Source: DAOUMU01 sp034409055 (GTDB lineage Bacteria > Chloroflexota > Anaerolineae > 4572-78 > J111). Taken from it: a DNA stretch of 10,669 bases. Position 1 is the first letter of the stretch, and the number at the start of each line of letters is the position of its first letter. Under the pieces are notes generated by a model that did no database searches, was not told the origin of the DNA, and was given only the letters and a program-made list of their open reading frames with translations. The position numbers were made by a program, and so were the translations under genes. Below are positions 1 through 5,761 of the stretch, piece after piece. The DNA lies in assembly GCA_034409055.1 (NCBI GenBank), contig DAOUMU010000322.1:1-10669 (forward strand), in the 5' to 3' direction.

Positions 1-85
1 AATCTAAACGAAACTGTTCCAGTTTGGTTGTCATTTTCTGGCCTTCTGCCTTTAAGTTGGACAATTATGGCACTGTTTCGCTTGT

Positions 86-2929
86 TTGTTAAGGTTCAAT
101 GTCTCATCTGTTTTGTCCAAAGTCCAAGAGGGAATAACCCGCAAGTTAACCCTCATCTCCGCCCCGGCGGGTTTTGGCAAAACAACGGTAGTCAACGACT
201 GGGTTCACCAAAGCGAGGTGCCCGCCGCCTGGTTGTCGCTAGATGAAGGCGACAACGACCCCGCCCGCTTCCTGGCCTATTTCGTCGCTGCCTTGCAGAC
301 AATTGAAGCCAACATCGGAAAAGGGGCACTGAGTGCGCTTCAATCCCCTCAGCCGCCGCCGACCGAAGCCGTCCTGACGTCTCTGCTCAACGAGATCGCC
401 GCCATCCCCAACAGGATTATTCTTGTCCTCGATGACTACCACCTGATCGAAACCCAACCCATCCACGATGCCCTCACCTTCCTACTCGAACACCTGCCGC
501 CGCACCCTGGCCCTGGCGGGCAGCGCCAGGGGATGCACCTGGTCATCGCCACCCGCGAGGACCCACACCTGCCCCTGGCTCGCCTGCGCGCCCGCGGCCA
601 ATTGACGGAACTGCGTGCCGCAGACTTGCGTTTTACCTCTGATGAAGCCGCCGAATTTCTCAACCAGGTGATGGGGCTGAACCTTTCGGCGGAAAACATC
701 GCCACGTTGGAGACCCGTACCGAAGGCTGGATTGCCGGTCTGCAACTAGCCGCGCTCTCGATGCAGGGACGCAAAGATGCCACTGGCTTCATCGAATCTT
801 TCACCGGCAGCCACCATTTTGTGCTGGACTACCTGGTTGAAGAAGTCTTCCAACGACAATCCGAAAGCATCCAAGCTTTCTTGCTGCAAACCTCTATCTT
901 GGATCGTCTGTGTGGTTCCTTGTGTGATGCCGTTTTAAGCAGGGGTGCGGGGGGGCCCTTCGACTATGCTCAGGACAGGCAGGGGAGCAAGGGAGAATTC
1001 TCCCCTGTCCCCCCCCCGCACCCTTACCCCCCTGCGCATCGCCCCTCTGCTTCCAGTCAAGAAATCTTGGAACACCTTGAACACGCCAACCTGTTCATCG
1101 TCCCCCTGGACGAAGAGCGGCGTTGGTACCGGTATCACCATCTCTTTGCCGATTTGTTGCGCCGGCGATTGCAGCGGGTGCAGCCGGAGCACATTCCCAC
1201 CCTGCACCACCGGGCTGCTGAGTGGTATGAGCATAACGGGTTAGTAGATGAGGCGGTAACCCACGCATTAGCAGCCACCGATTTCGAGCTGGCGGCACAC
1301 CTGGTTGAGCAGATCGCCAGAGAATCGTGGATGCGGGGAGAAATTTCCAAACTACTCGACTGGATAGAGGCGCTTCCCGACCATGTGATACGCTCGCGGC
1401 CACAAATCTGTATCGCTTATGCCTGGGCCTTGTGTTTTTCCAGGCAACACGATGACACTGAACGGTTTTTGTTATCCGTTGAGCACGAACTCGATGCCGG
1501 CGACGACGGTTCAATGATGGCTTCAACAACAGACGCGGATGTGCACGCTGAAGTTCAGCGGATAATGGGCGAAGTTGCTGCCATCCGGGCCATCGTCGCC
1601 CTCAACGTGGGAGATTTTGCTCGTGCGGTTGAACTTTCCCGACAAGCATTTGAATTCTTGCCGAAAGACGAGCAAGTTATACGCAGTTACGTTGCTCTGC
1701 CTTTAGGGGGTGCGTACTTTCTGAATAACGATCTTATCGCTGCTAGGAAGGCCTATGGGGAGGCGAGGGCTATCATCGGTCAAACGAGCGCTGGTTCATA
1801 CATAGCGGCGGTGAGCAGCTATTATCTGGTCAAGACCCTGATAATCCTGGGCCGTCTCCATCAAGCCGAAGAAGCTTGCCAGCAATCACTCCAACTGACA
1901 AAAGAGCCCGGAGAACTACGATCACCGGCCGGAGCTGCGGCCTATTCGGGCAAAGCCGCGTTGCTATATGAGAAAAATGACCTGGAGGCTGCGACAAATC
2001 ATGTATTGCAGGCCACTGAGGTATACGAGCGGGTAGGAGATCATTACGCCTTGCGGCAAGCCTATGATGCCTTGGCAAGAATACGACGAGCACAGGGGGA
2101 TATGGATGGCGCGCTCGAGGCGCTGCTTAGGTTAGAGCGAACTGCTCGTAAAGCAAATTCGCTCTGGGAGATCGCCCTGGTGATGGCACACAAGGTGCGA
2201 ATCTGGTTAGCCCAAGGCAACATAGAGGCCGCAGCCCATTGGGCGCAAGAACATGACTTAAAAACGAGCGACTTGCCTCCCTACCCCCGAGCAGTGCTCA
2301 ACCTCACGCTTGCGAGGGTGCTCATAGCCCAAGACAGGCTCGACGACGCTATGGCGTTGCTGGAGAAGCTGTGCCGTGAAGCAGAAGATGGCGGGCAAAC
2401 CGGCAGAGTGATCGAGATTCTGGTGCTTCAGGCGTTGGTTTTTCAAGCTCAAAGCAATGATCAGACTATGACCACGTTAGAAAAGGCTCTATCCCTGGCC
2501 GAGCCGGAAGGGTACATCCGCATTTTTGTGGATGAAGGCCCACCGATGGCGGCGTTGCTGCGTCAGGCAGCATCCCGTGGTATCGCGCCAACTTATATTA
2601 GCAAACTCTTGGCTGCATTTCCCGATTTACGATTTGCGACACATGCGCCTGCGCGTAGTGCAGATGTTGATGATTTACGAGAGGAGACTCAAATCGTAAA
2701 TCGTAAATCCAAAATCGTAAATCTTGTTGAGCCACTCAGTGAACGCGAATTAGAGGTACTCCAACTCATCGCCGAGGGGCTTACCAATCAAGAAATCGCC
2801 ACCCGGCTTTTCCTCTCGCTGAACACGGTCAAGGTCCACACCCGCAATATCTACGGCAAACTCAATGTACATAGTCGCACTCAGGCGATAGCACGCTCTC
2901 AAGAGTTAGGGCTTTTGCCACGCAAGTAG
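86..2929 (+). CDS. MalT/LuxR-type ATP-dependent transcriptional regulator (STAND ATPase + TPR-like + LuxR HTH)
   Basis: A 947-residue cytoplasmic regulator. In MalT-like proteins, ligand and ATP binding drive oligomerisation and promoter activation. Visible in order: Walker A APAGFGKTT (residues 26-34), AWLSLDEGDNDP (about 48-59), Walker B ending in D116-D117, GWIAGLQLAALSM (214-226), WYRYHHLFADLLR (from 347), a long helical TPR-like region (about 380-840), and a LuxR-type HTH (883-945) beginning PLSERELEVL and containing TNQEIA and NTVKVHTRNIYGKL. Compared with the homologue at 8007 it lacks most of the leading LQTKLYIP...RPRL segment. The only start before the P-loop is TTG at 86, after an in-frame stop at 53-55 and with no clear Shine-Dalgarno sequence, so the 5' end is probably eroded or rearranged. 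Three palindromic insertions lie in linkers (511-531, 939-1040, 2623-2723), all read through in frame. It is divergent neither from nor overlapping the downstream genes and is a candidate regulator of them. Family call is firm; start and ligand are not. Confidence 0.85.
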   Translation: MLRFNVSSVLSKVQEGITRKLTLISAPAGFGKTTVVNDWVHQSEVPAAWLSLDEGDNDPARFLAYFVAALQTIEANIGKGALSALQSPQPPPTEAVLTSLLNEIAAIPNRIILVLDDYHLIETQPIHDALTFLLEHLPPHPGPGGQRQGMHLVIATREDPHLPLARLRARGQLTELRAADLRFTSDEAAEFLNQVMGLNLSAENIATLETRTEGWIAGLQLAALSMQGRKDATGFIESFTGSHHFVLDYLVEEVFQRQSESIQAFLLQTSILDRLCGSLCDAVLSRGAGGPFDYAQDRQGSKGEFSPVPPPHPYPPAHRPSASSQEILEHLEHANLFIVPLDEERRWYRYHHLFADLLRRRLQRVQPEHIPTLHHRAAEWYEHNGLVDEAVTHALAATDFELAAHLVEQIARESWMRGEISKLLDWIEALPDHVIRSRPQICIAYAWALCFSRQHDDTERFLLSVEHELDAGDDGSMMASTTDADVHAEVQRIMGEVAAIRAIVALNVGDFARAVELSRQAFEFLPKDEQVIRSYVALPLGGAYFLNNDLIAARKAYGEARAIIGQTSAGSYIAAVSSYYLVKTLIILGRLHQAEEACQQSLQLTKEPGELRSPAGAAAYSGKAALLYEKNDLEAATNHVLQATEVYERVGDHYALRQAYDALARIRRAQGDMDGALEALLRLERTARKANSLWEIALVMAHKVRIWLAQGNIEAAAHWAQEHDLKTSDLPPYPRAVLNLTLARVLIAQDRLDDAMALLEKLCREAEDGGQTGRVIEILVLQALVFQAQSNDQTMTTLEKALSLAEPEGYIRIFVDEGPPMAALLRQAASRGIAPTYISKLLAAFPDLRFATHAPARSADVDDLREETQIVNRKSKIVNLVEPLSERELEVLQLIAEGLTNQEIATRLFLSLNTVKVHTRNIYGKLNVHSRTQAIARSQELGLLPRK
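511..531. repeat. 21-bp perfect hairpin inside the ATPase domain of the first regulator
   Basis: CCCTGGCG (511-518) and CGCCAGGG (524-531) are perfect 8-bp inverted arms around a 5-base loop. The hairpin encodes the extra PGPGGQRQ-like loop just before the MHLVIA strand. The homologous gene has only a short PPPPGG there (8581-8598), so this is a small in-frame insertion or expansion in a surface loop. The comparison is seen directly; its origin as a mobile repeat is inference. Confidence 0.5.
939..1040. repeat. Nested palindromic (REP/MITE-like) insertion in a domain linker of the first regulator
   Basis: Outer perfect 13-bp arms GGGTGCGGGGGGG (943-955) and CCCCCCCGCACCC (1011-1023) enclose a second dyad, CAGGGGAG (980-987) with CTCCCCTG (1000-1007), and the perfect palindrome GGGAGAATTCTCCC (991-1004). 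Between them lies CTTCGACTATGCTCAGGACA (958-977), which I recall as a dispersed repeat in many environmental bacterial genomes. It reads in frame as a Gly/Pro-rich peptide between LCDAVL and EILEHLEHANLF, a junction where related proteins normally have only a few residues. The homologue at 8007 carries a different palindrome at the same junction (9011-9050). Confidence 0.7.
2623..2723. repeat. AAATCGTAAATC-type palindromic element before the HTH of the first regulator (copy 1)
   Basis: The left arm is GATTTACGATTTGCGA (2624-2639), an internal copy GATTTACGA lies at 2672-2680, and the right end is a triple repeat from 2690 to 2723 ending AAATCGTAAATC (2712-2723). The last 12 bases are the exact reverse complement of GATTTACGATTT at the left end, so the element can fold on itself. 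It is translated in frame as DLRF...DDLREETQIVNRKSKIVN (about residues 847-879) between the MalT-like arm ending KLLAAFP and the HTH. The right-end block matches 8266-8299 at 32 of 34 positions. Confidence 0.8.
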
Positions 2930-2947
2930 ATTGCGATCTGCTTTTTT
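2926..2947 (+). terminator. Probable intrinsic terminator of the first regulator
   Basis: GTAGAT (2926-2931) pairs with ATCTGC (2936-2941), including one G:T wobble, around the loop TGCG, followed directly by six T residues (2942-2947). The hairpin overlaps the TAG stop at 2927-2929. The stem is short, so termination may be partial, but it separates the regulator from the downstream genes. Confidence 0.45.
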
Positions 2948-2990
2948 GTTACCCCTCAGCACATCCCATAACTCTCAACCTCCACAAATA

Positions 2991-3028
2991 ATACCCTGAT
3001 TAACACTTTCGGGGTATGACACTAATAC
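2991..3028 (+). promoter_or_regulatory. Possible promoter/operator upstream of the small-protein and enzyme genes
   Basis: ATACCC (2991-2996) and GGGTAT (3012-3017) form a 6-bp inverted repeat with 15 bases between the arms, a plausible operator size. TTAACA (3000-3005) and TAATAC (3023-3028) could be -35 and -10 boxes with a 17-base spacer, although the -10 match is weak. The location, about 40-75 bases before the first small gene, suits control of the downstream cluster. This is inference from position and symmetry only. Confidence 0.25.
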
Positions 3029-3065
3029 CACCTTGCTGTTATGCTACAGGGGCAGGAGGTAATTA

Positions 3066-3326
3066 ATGATGAAGGCAGTCAAACAAAAGCTTACTTTAGA
3101 TCAACCCGCTACTTACCAAATCAAAGTGCCGGGCCACCTCGACGAAAGTTGGTCGGACTGGGCCGGAGGAATGGCGATCACGGTCGAAAGCGGAGACGAT
3201 GGCCCGCCGATCACCACCCTAACCGGCACCGTCGCCGACCAGGCTGCTTTGCAGGGCCTGCTGCGCCGGCTCTATTCCCTGGGGTTGCCTTTACTGTCGG
3301 TCAACCGGGTGGACACCGAAGAATAG
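3066..3326 (+). CDS. Conserved small protein of unknown function (86 aa)
   Basis: An 86-residue soluble protein with no signal peptide or membrane segment. It reads as a beta-rich N-terminal half (TYQIKVPGHLDESWSDW, then GMAITVE), an ITTLTGTVADQAALQGLL helix region, and an LGLPLLSVNRV end. I recognise this layout as a widespread small hypothetical family whose members contain a GHLDxxWSDW motif and a TG-V-DQAALHGLL-like motif, but I know of no established function. The start is supported by AGGAGGT at 3054-3060; a second ATG follows directly at 3069 and could also be used. A gap of 32 bases separates it from the next small gene, so the two are probably co-transcribed. A partner or accessory role to the adjacent regulator is possible but unproven. 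Confidence 0.8.
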   Translation: MMKAVKQKLTLDQPATYQIKVPGHLDESWSDWAGGMAITVESGDDGPPITTLTGTVADQAALQGLLRRLYSLGLPLLSVNRVDTEE

Positions 3327-3358
3327 GAACTGGTCTTGAACCATTAGGAGGAAACGCA

Positions 3359-3544
3359 ATGTATATCAATCCATTTGTAACCCAACTGTTGGTAGAAGAG
3401 CGTATCGAAGATGTCATGCGCCTGGCGGAACAGGCCCGCCTGATCCGGGAAGTCGAAGGTTCCAGGAAGTCGTGGAGATGGCGGCTGCCAATACTTCTGG
3501 CCCTCAAAAGTTTGTTTGCACTCGTTATCCGGCCGCAGAGTTAG
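3359..3544 (+). CDS. Small protein with a C-terminal membrane-prone segment (61 aa)
   Basis: The ATG at 3359 has a strong AGGAGG at 3346-3351 with 7 bases of spacing, which decides this start over longer readings of the same frame beginning upstream. The 61-residue product has an amphipathic, charged helix (LLVEERIEDVMRLAEQARL, about residues 10-28), a basic patch (SRKSWRWR), then a hydrophobic stretch LPILLALKSLFALVI (about 44-58) ending RPQS. This pattern suggests a small membrane-associated or single-pass protein. I recognise similar short proteins (EER...AEQxRLIR... then a hydrophobic tail) as hypothetical proteins, with no function known to me. It lies between the 86-residue protein and an SDR gene, 33 bases before the latter. 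Confidence 0.7.
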   Translation: MYINPFVTQLLVEERIEDVMRLAEQARLIREVEGSRKSWRWRLPILLALKSLFALVIRPQS

Positions 3545-3577
3545 CGACTTACTGATTAGGCAAGAATGGAGTATCAA

Positions 3578-4420
3578 ATGAATACCAATAAACAGGCCGT
3601 TGTAATAACCGGAGCGTCGACAGGGATTGGCAAAGCCACCGCGCTCCATCTGGACAAACTAGGTTTTAAGGTCTTCGCCAGCGTGCGCAAAGAAGCCGAC
3701 GGCCAGGCTTTGAAAAAAGAGGCTTCCGACAAGCTAAGGCCCATCTTTCTCGACGTTACCGATGGTGACTCTATTGCCGCCACGGTGGATACAGTTACTA
3801 AAGAAACAAGCGGCGAGTTGTTCGGTTTGGTCAATAACGCCGGTGTTTCACTAAATGGGCCCTTGGAGCTTGTTCCTGTCTCAGAAATCAAGCAACTTAT
3901 GGACGTTAATGTGCTTGGGCTGCTGGCGGTGACCAAGGCCTTTATGCCGCTTCTCAGGAAAAGCAAAGGCCGGCTTATCAATATAAGTTCGGGACATGGC
4001 CTGCTGGCAATCCCGGATAAAAGCGTCTATGCAGCCTCCAAGTTTGCGGTGCAAGCCATTACCGATTCTCTGCGGGTAGAACTTCGCCCCTTTGATGTAT
4101 TTGTATCAAGCATCGTGGTTGGTAAAGTGGACACCGCTGTTTTGGGGAAAATCATCGCCGATAGGGACAAAATGATTGAAGCAGCGCCGCCGGAAGTCGT
4201 CAAACTCTATTCCCCCCTCATTGAGTTTTTTGATAAAGAAGTAAAGGACCTGCCAGGGATACCGGCTGCCGAAGTGGGCAAGATTGTGGCCCAGGCGTTG
4301 ACGACTGAAAAGCCAAAGGCTCAATATCTTGTTGGGCCAGGCGCAAAAAAGATGAAAAACCTGGCTCGATTGCCTGTATGGCTTAGAGATTGGTTAATGT
4401 ACAAAGCCATCTATAAATGA
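3578..4420 (+). CDS. Classical short-chain dehydrogenase/reductase (SDR)
   Basis: A 280-residue NAD(P)-dependent oxidoreductase. The cofactor motif TGASTGIG is at residues 11-18, NNAG at 86-89, and the catalytic Ser-Tyr-Lys set at S138, Y151 and K155 within ISSGHG and YAASKFA. Length and motif spacing fit classical SDRs acting on alcohol/ketone groups, including 17-beta-hydroxysteroid-dehydrogenase-like members; the substrate cannot be assigned. Start choice: ATG 3578 has GGAG at 3568-3571 with six bases of spacing, whereas ATG 3566, four codons earlier, has a poorer ribosome site. The C-terminus (about 230-280) ends in a basic, Trp-rich helix (KKMKNLARLPVWLRDWLMY), which could contact membrane. 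It lies 33 bases after the 61-residue gene and 48 before the hydrolase, consistent with one operon. Confidence 0.9.
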   Translation: MNTNKQAVVITGASTGIGKATALHLDKLGFKVFASVRKEADGQALKKEASDKLRPIFLDVTDGDSIAATVDTVTKETSGELFGLVNNAGVSLNGPLELVPVSEIKQLMDVNVLGLLAVTKAFMPLLRKSKGRLINISSGHGLLAIPDKSVYAASKFAVQAITDSLRVELRPFDVFVSSIVVGKVDTAVLGKIIADRDKMIEAAPPEVVKLYSPLIEFFDKEVKDLPGIPAAEVGKIVAQALTTEKPKAQYLVGPGAKKMKNLARLPVWLRDWLMYKAIYK

Positions 4421-4433
4421 TGAGATTGATACC

Positions 4434-4453
4434 AATTTTATCGTAATAAAATT
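4434..4453. promoter_or_regulatory. Perfect 20-bp inverted repeat between SDR and hydrolase genes
   Basis: AATTTTAT (4434-4441), CGTA, ATAAAATT (4446-4453) is a perfect AT-rich dyad ending three bases before the hydrolase Shine-Dalgarno sequence AAGGAG (4456-4461 region). It could be an operator or an RNA hairpin modulating translation or mRNA decay. No T-run follows it, so it is not a typical terminator. Confidence 0.4.
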
Positions 4454-4468
4454 AAGAAGGAGAGCGAA

Positions 4469-5590
4469 ATGGAAAAACTATCACTAAAAGAAAAAATATT
4501 CTATGGCCTGATTTTAAATGAAAAGAGAGTTTACAAACATTGGTACTCAAGATTCTTGATTTGTGGTGTGGAATTAGACCGGATGCGAAGAGTAGTTTCC
4601 CGGATTAAAAATTGGTATGGCTGGTGTTCTGAATGGTATAAGGAAGGTGAAACTCTTGAAAATCTTGCTGAAGAGGCATTGTCAAAAAACAATACTTTTG
4701 CTGCCAGGCATCTATTTCACGAAGCAGCCGGATGTTTTCATGTTGGCCAGCACTTTTTCTACATTGATTCTGAACAGAAGAACAAGGCCCTGGAAAGAGT
4801 CTGGGTGAATTATAGAAAAGCCATTGAATTGTACGATGAAGACCAAAGACCCATAAGAACTGATATTCCATTTCGAGGAACACATATTCCCGGTTATCTG
4901 CGTCTTCAAAGCGAACCTAACAGACCCCTGGTAATCCTAATTAATGGCATGGACAACCTGAAAGAAACGGAGATGCATTATATTGGGAAATTACTATTAG
5001 ATGCCGGTTTCAATACATTTGCCTTTGACGGGCCGGGACAGGGTGAAATGTGGAAGGACATGGGATTTATTCCCGATTATGAAAAAACCGTTAGTGCTAT
5101 TATTGACTGGTTTGAGAAAAATAATAACTACGATATTGACCTAAAAAGAATCGGCACACTGGGCTTTAGTTTAGGCGGATATTTGTCGCCTCTTGCCGCT
5201 GCACATGATAAAAGAATTTGCTGTGCAGTTGGAAACGGCGGGCCAGCTAACTTTCATTATCTGCCGTCAGAGAAGAGGATCGTTCCAACATTGTATAGAG
5301 GATTCATGTACATAGCTAAAACAGAGACATACCAGGAAGCAATGGCGCAACTTGATTTTGATATTAAAAAAGCACCTCCAATGGATCGACCGCTGCTTAT
5401 CTTTCATTCTGGAAACGATAAACTAATCTCTTATGGAAAAAAACATGGCGACTATTTCATGGATTGGGCTGTTGGAGAAAAAGAGCTCAAATTTTATCCC
5501 GATGCTGAGCATGTTTGCGCCGACTATCTGGATGAGGTATTTCCTTATACAATTGATTGGCTTAGAAAACATCTATGCCAACGCCGGTGA
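4469..5590 (+). CDS. Alpha/beta hydrolase, FrsA / 2,6-dihydroxypseudooxynicotine hydrolase-like
   Basis: A 373-residue, probably cytosolic hydrolase. An all-helical N-terminal region (about 1-130, rich in Trp/Tyr, with AEEALSKNN...ARHLFHEAAGCFHVGQHFF) precedes the hydrolase core, the arrangement seen in FrsA-like esterases and the C-C-bond-cleaving pseudooxynicotine hydrolase. Core landmarks: VILINGMDN (oxyanion region, about 151-159), FDGPGQGE, nucleophile elbow GFSLGGY with S234, acid D317 in HSGNDKLI, and H348 in DAEHVC. The complete triad suggests an active enzyme cleaving an ester or C-C bond; the substrate is unknown. The start has an AAGGAG ribosome site at 4456-4461. The gene is clearly AT-richer than the regulators, suggesting separate acquisition. 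Its last codons overlap, in another frame, a GC-rich scar starting near 5575, so the final few residues (CQRR) may not be ancestral. Confidence 0.88.
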   Translation: MEKLSLKEKIFYGLILNEKRVYKHWYSRFLICGVELDRMRRVVSRIKNWYGWCSEWYKEGETLENLAEEALSKNNTFAARHLFHEAAGCFHVGQHFFYIDSEQKNKALERVWVNYRKAIELYDEDQRPIRTDIPFRGTHIPGYLRLQSEPNRPLVILINGMDNLKETEMHYIGKLLLDAGFNTFAFDGPGQGEMWKDMGFIPDYEKTVSAIIDWFEKNNNYDIDLKRIGTLGFSLGGYLSPLAAAHDKRICCAVGNGGPANFHYLPSEKRIVPTLYRGFMYIAKTETYQEAMAQLDFDIKKAPPMDRPLLIFHSGNDKLISYGKKHGDYFMDWAVGEKELKFYPDAEHVCADYLDEVFPYTIDWLRKHLCQRR

Positions 5591-5679
5591 TGGACCGCCT
5601 GTACACCTACATCGACCCGGCTGTTCCATCCATTTCCGAAGGCAGCGCTCAGATACCGCTGAGTTGGCGCAGCGTGTGA
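5575..5679 (+). pseudogene. Possible 3' remnant of a GC-rich gene (ketopantoate reductase-like end)
   Basis: At about 5575 the sequence changes abruptly from AT-rich to GC-rich. Reading from ATG 5575 gives a 34-residue frame ending at TGA 5677-5679 that contains PTPVMDRLYTYIDPAV. A PTPV(M/L)D-LY ending resembles the C-terminus of PanE-type 2-dehydropantoate 2-reductases. No ribosome site supports independent expression, and the frame overlaps the hydrolase stop. I read it as a truncated gene end brought in with its downstream hairpin. The family assignment is tentative and rests on one short motif. Confidence 0.35.
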
Positions 5680-5690
5680 CTTCGATTGAG

Positions 5691-5715
5691 GGTGCTGGTC
5701 GATCTTGCCAGCACC
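5691..5715 (+). terminator. Strong hairpin downstream of the gene remnant
   Basis: GGTGCTGG (5691-5698) and CCAGCACC (5708-5715) form a perfect 8-bp GC-rich stem around a 9-base loop. It starts 12 bases after the remnant's TGA. No U-tract follows, so it may be an old terminator or an mRNA-stabilising 3' structure. It sits in the only sizeable gap (5591-5761) within the gene cluster. Confidence 0.4.
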
Positions 5716-5761
5716 GTGAAATAGAATGACTTATTCCATCTATATGAAAGGTTTTTGAGAC

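Noticed and set aside
28..246. 72-codon frame over the 5' end of the first regulator
   Set aside because: It is an off-frame reading of the P-loop region (WQNNGSQRL mirrors GKTTVVND), with no ribosome site and no recognisable domain.
2690..2723. CRISPR-like array from the AATCGTAAATC repeats
   Set aside because: The units are about 11-12 bases, adjacent or nested, without regular spacers, and lie inside a coding frame.
3041..3358. Longer N-terminal reading of the 61-residue gene's frame starting at 3041
   Set aside because: The extension overlaps the whole 86-residue gene and reads as Arg/Pro-rich off-frame sequence; AGGAGG at 3346 fixes the start at 3359.
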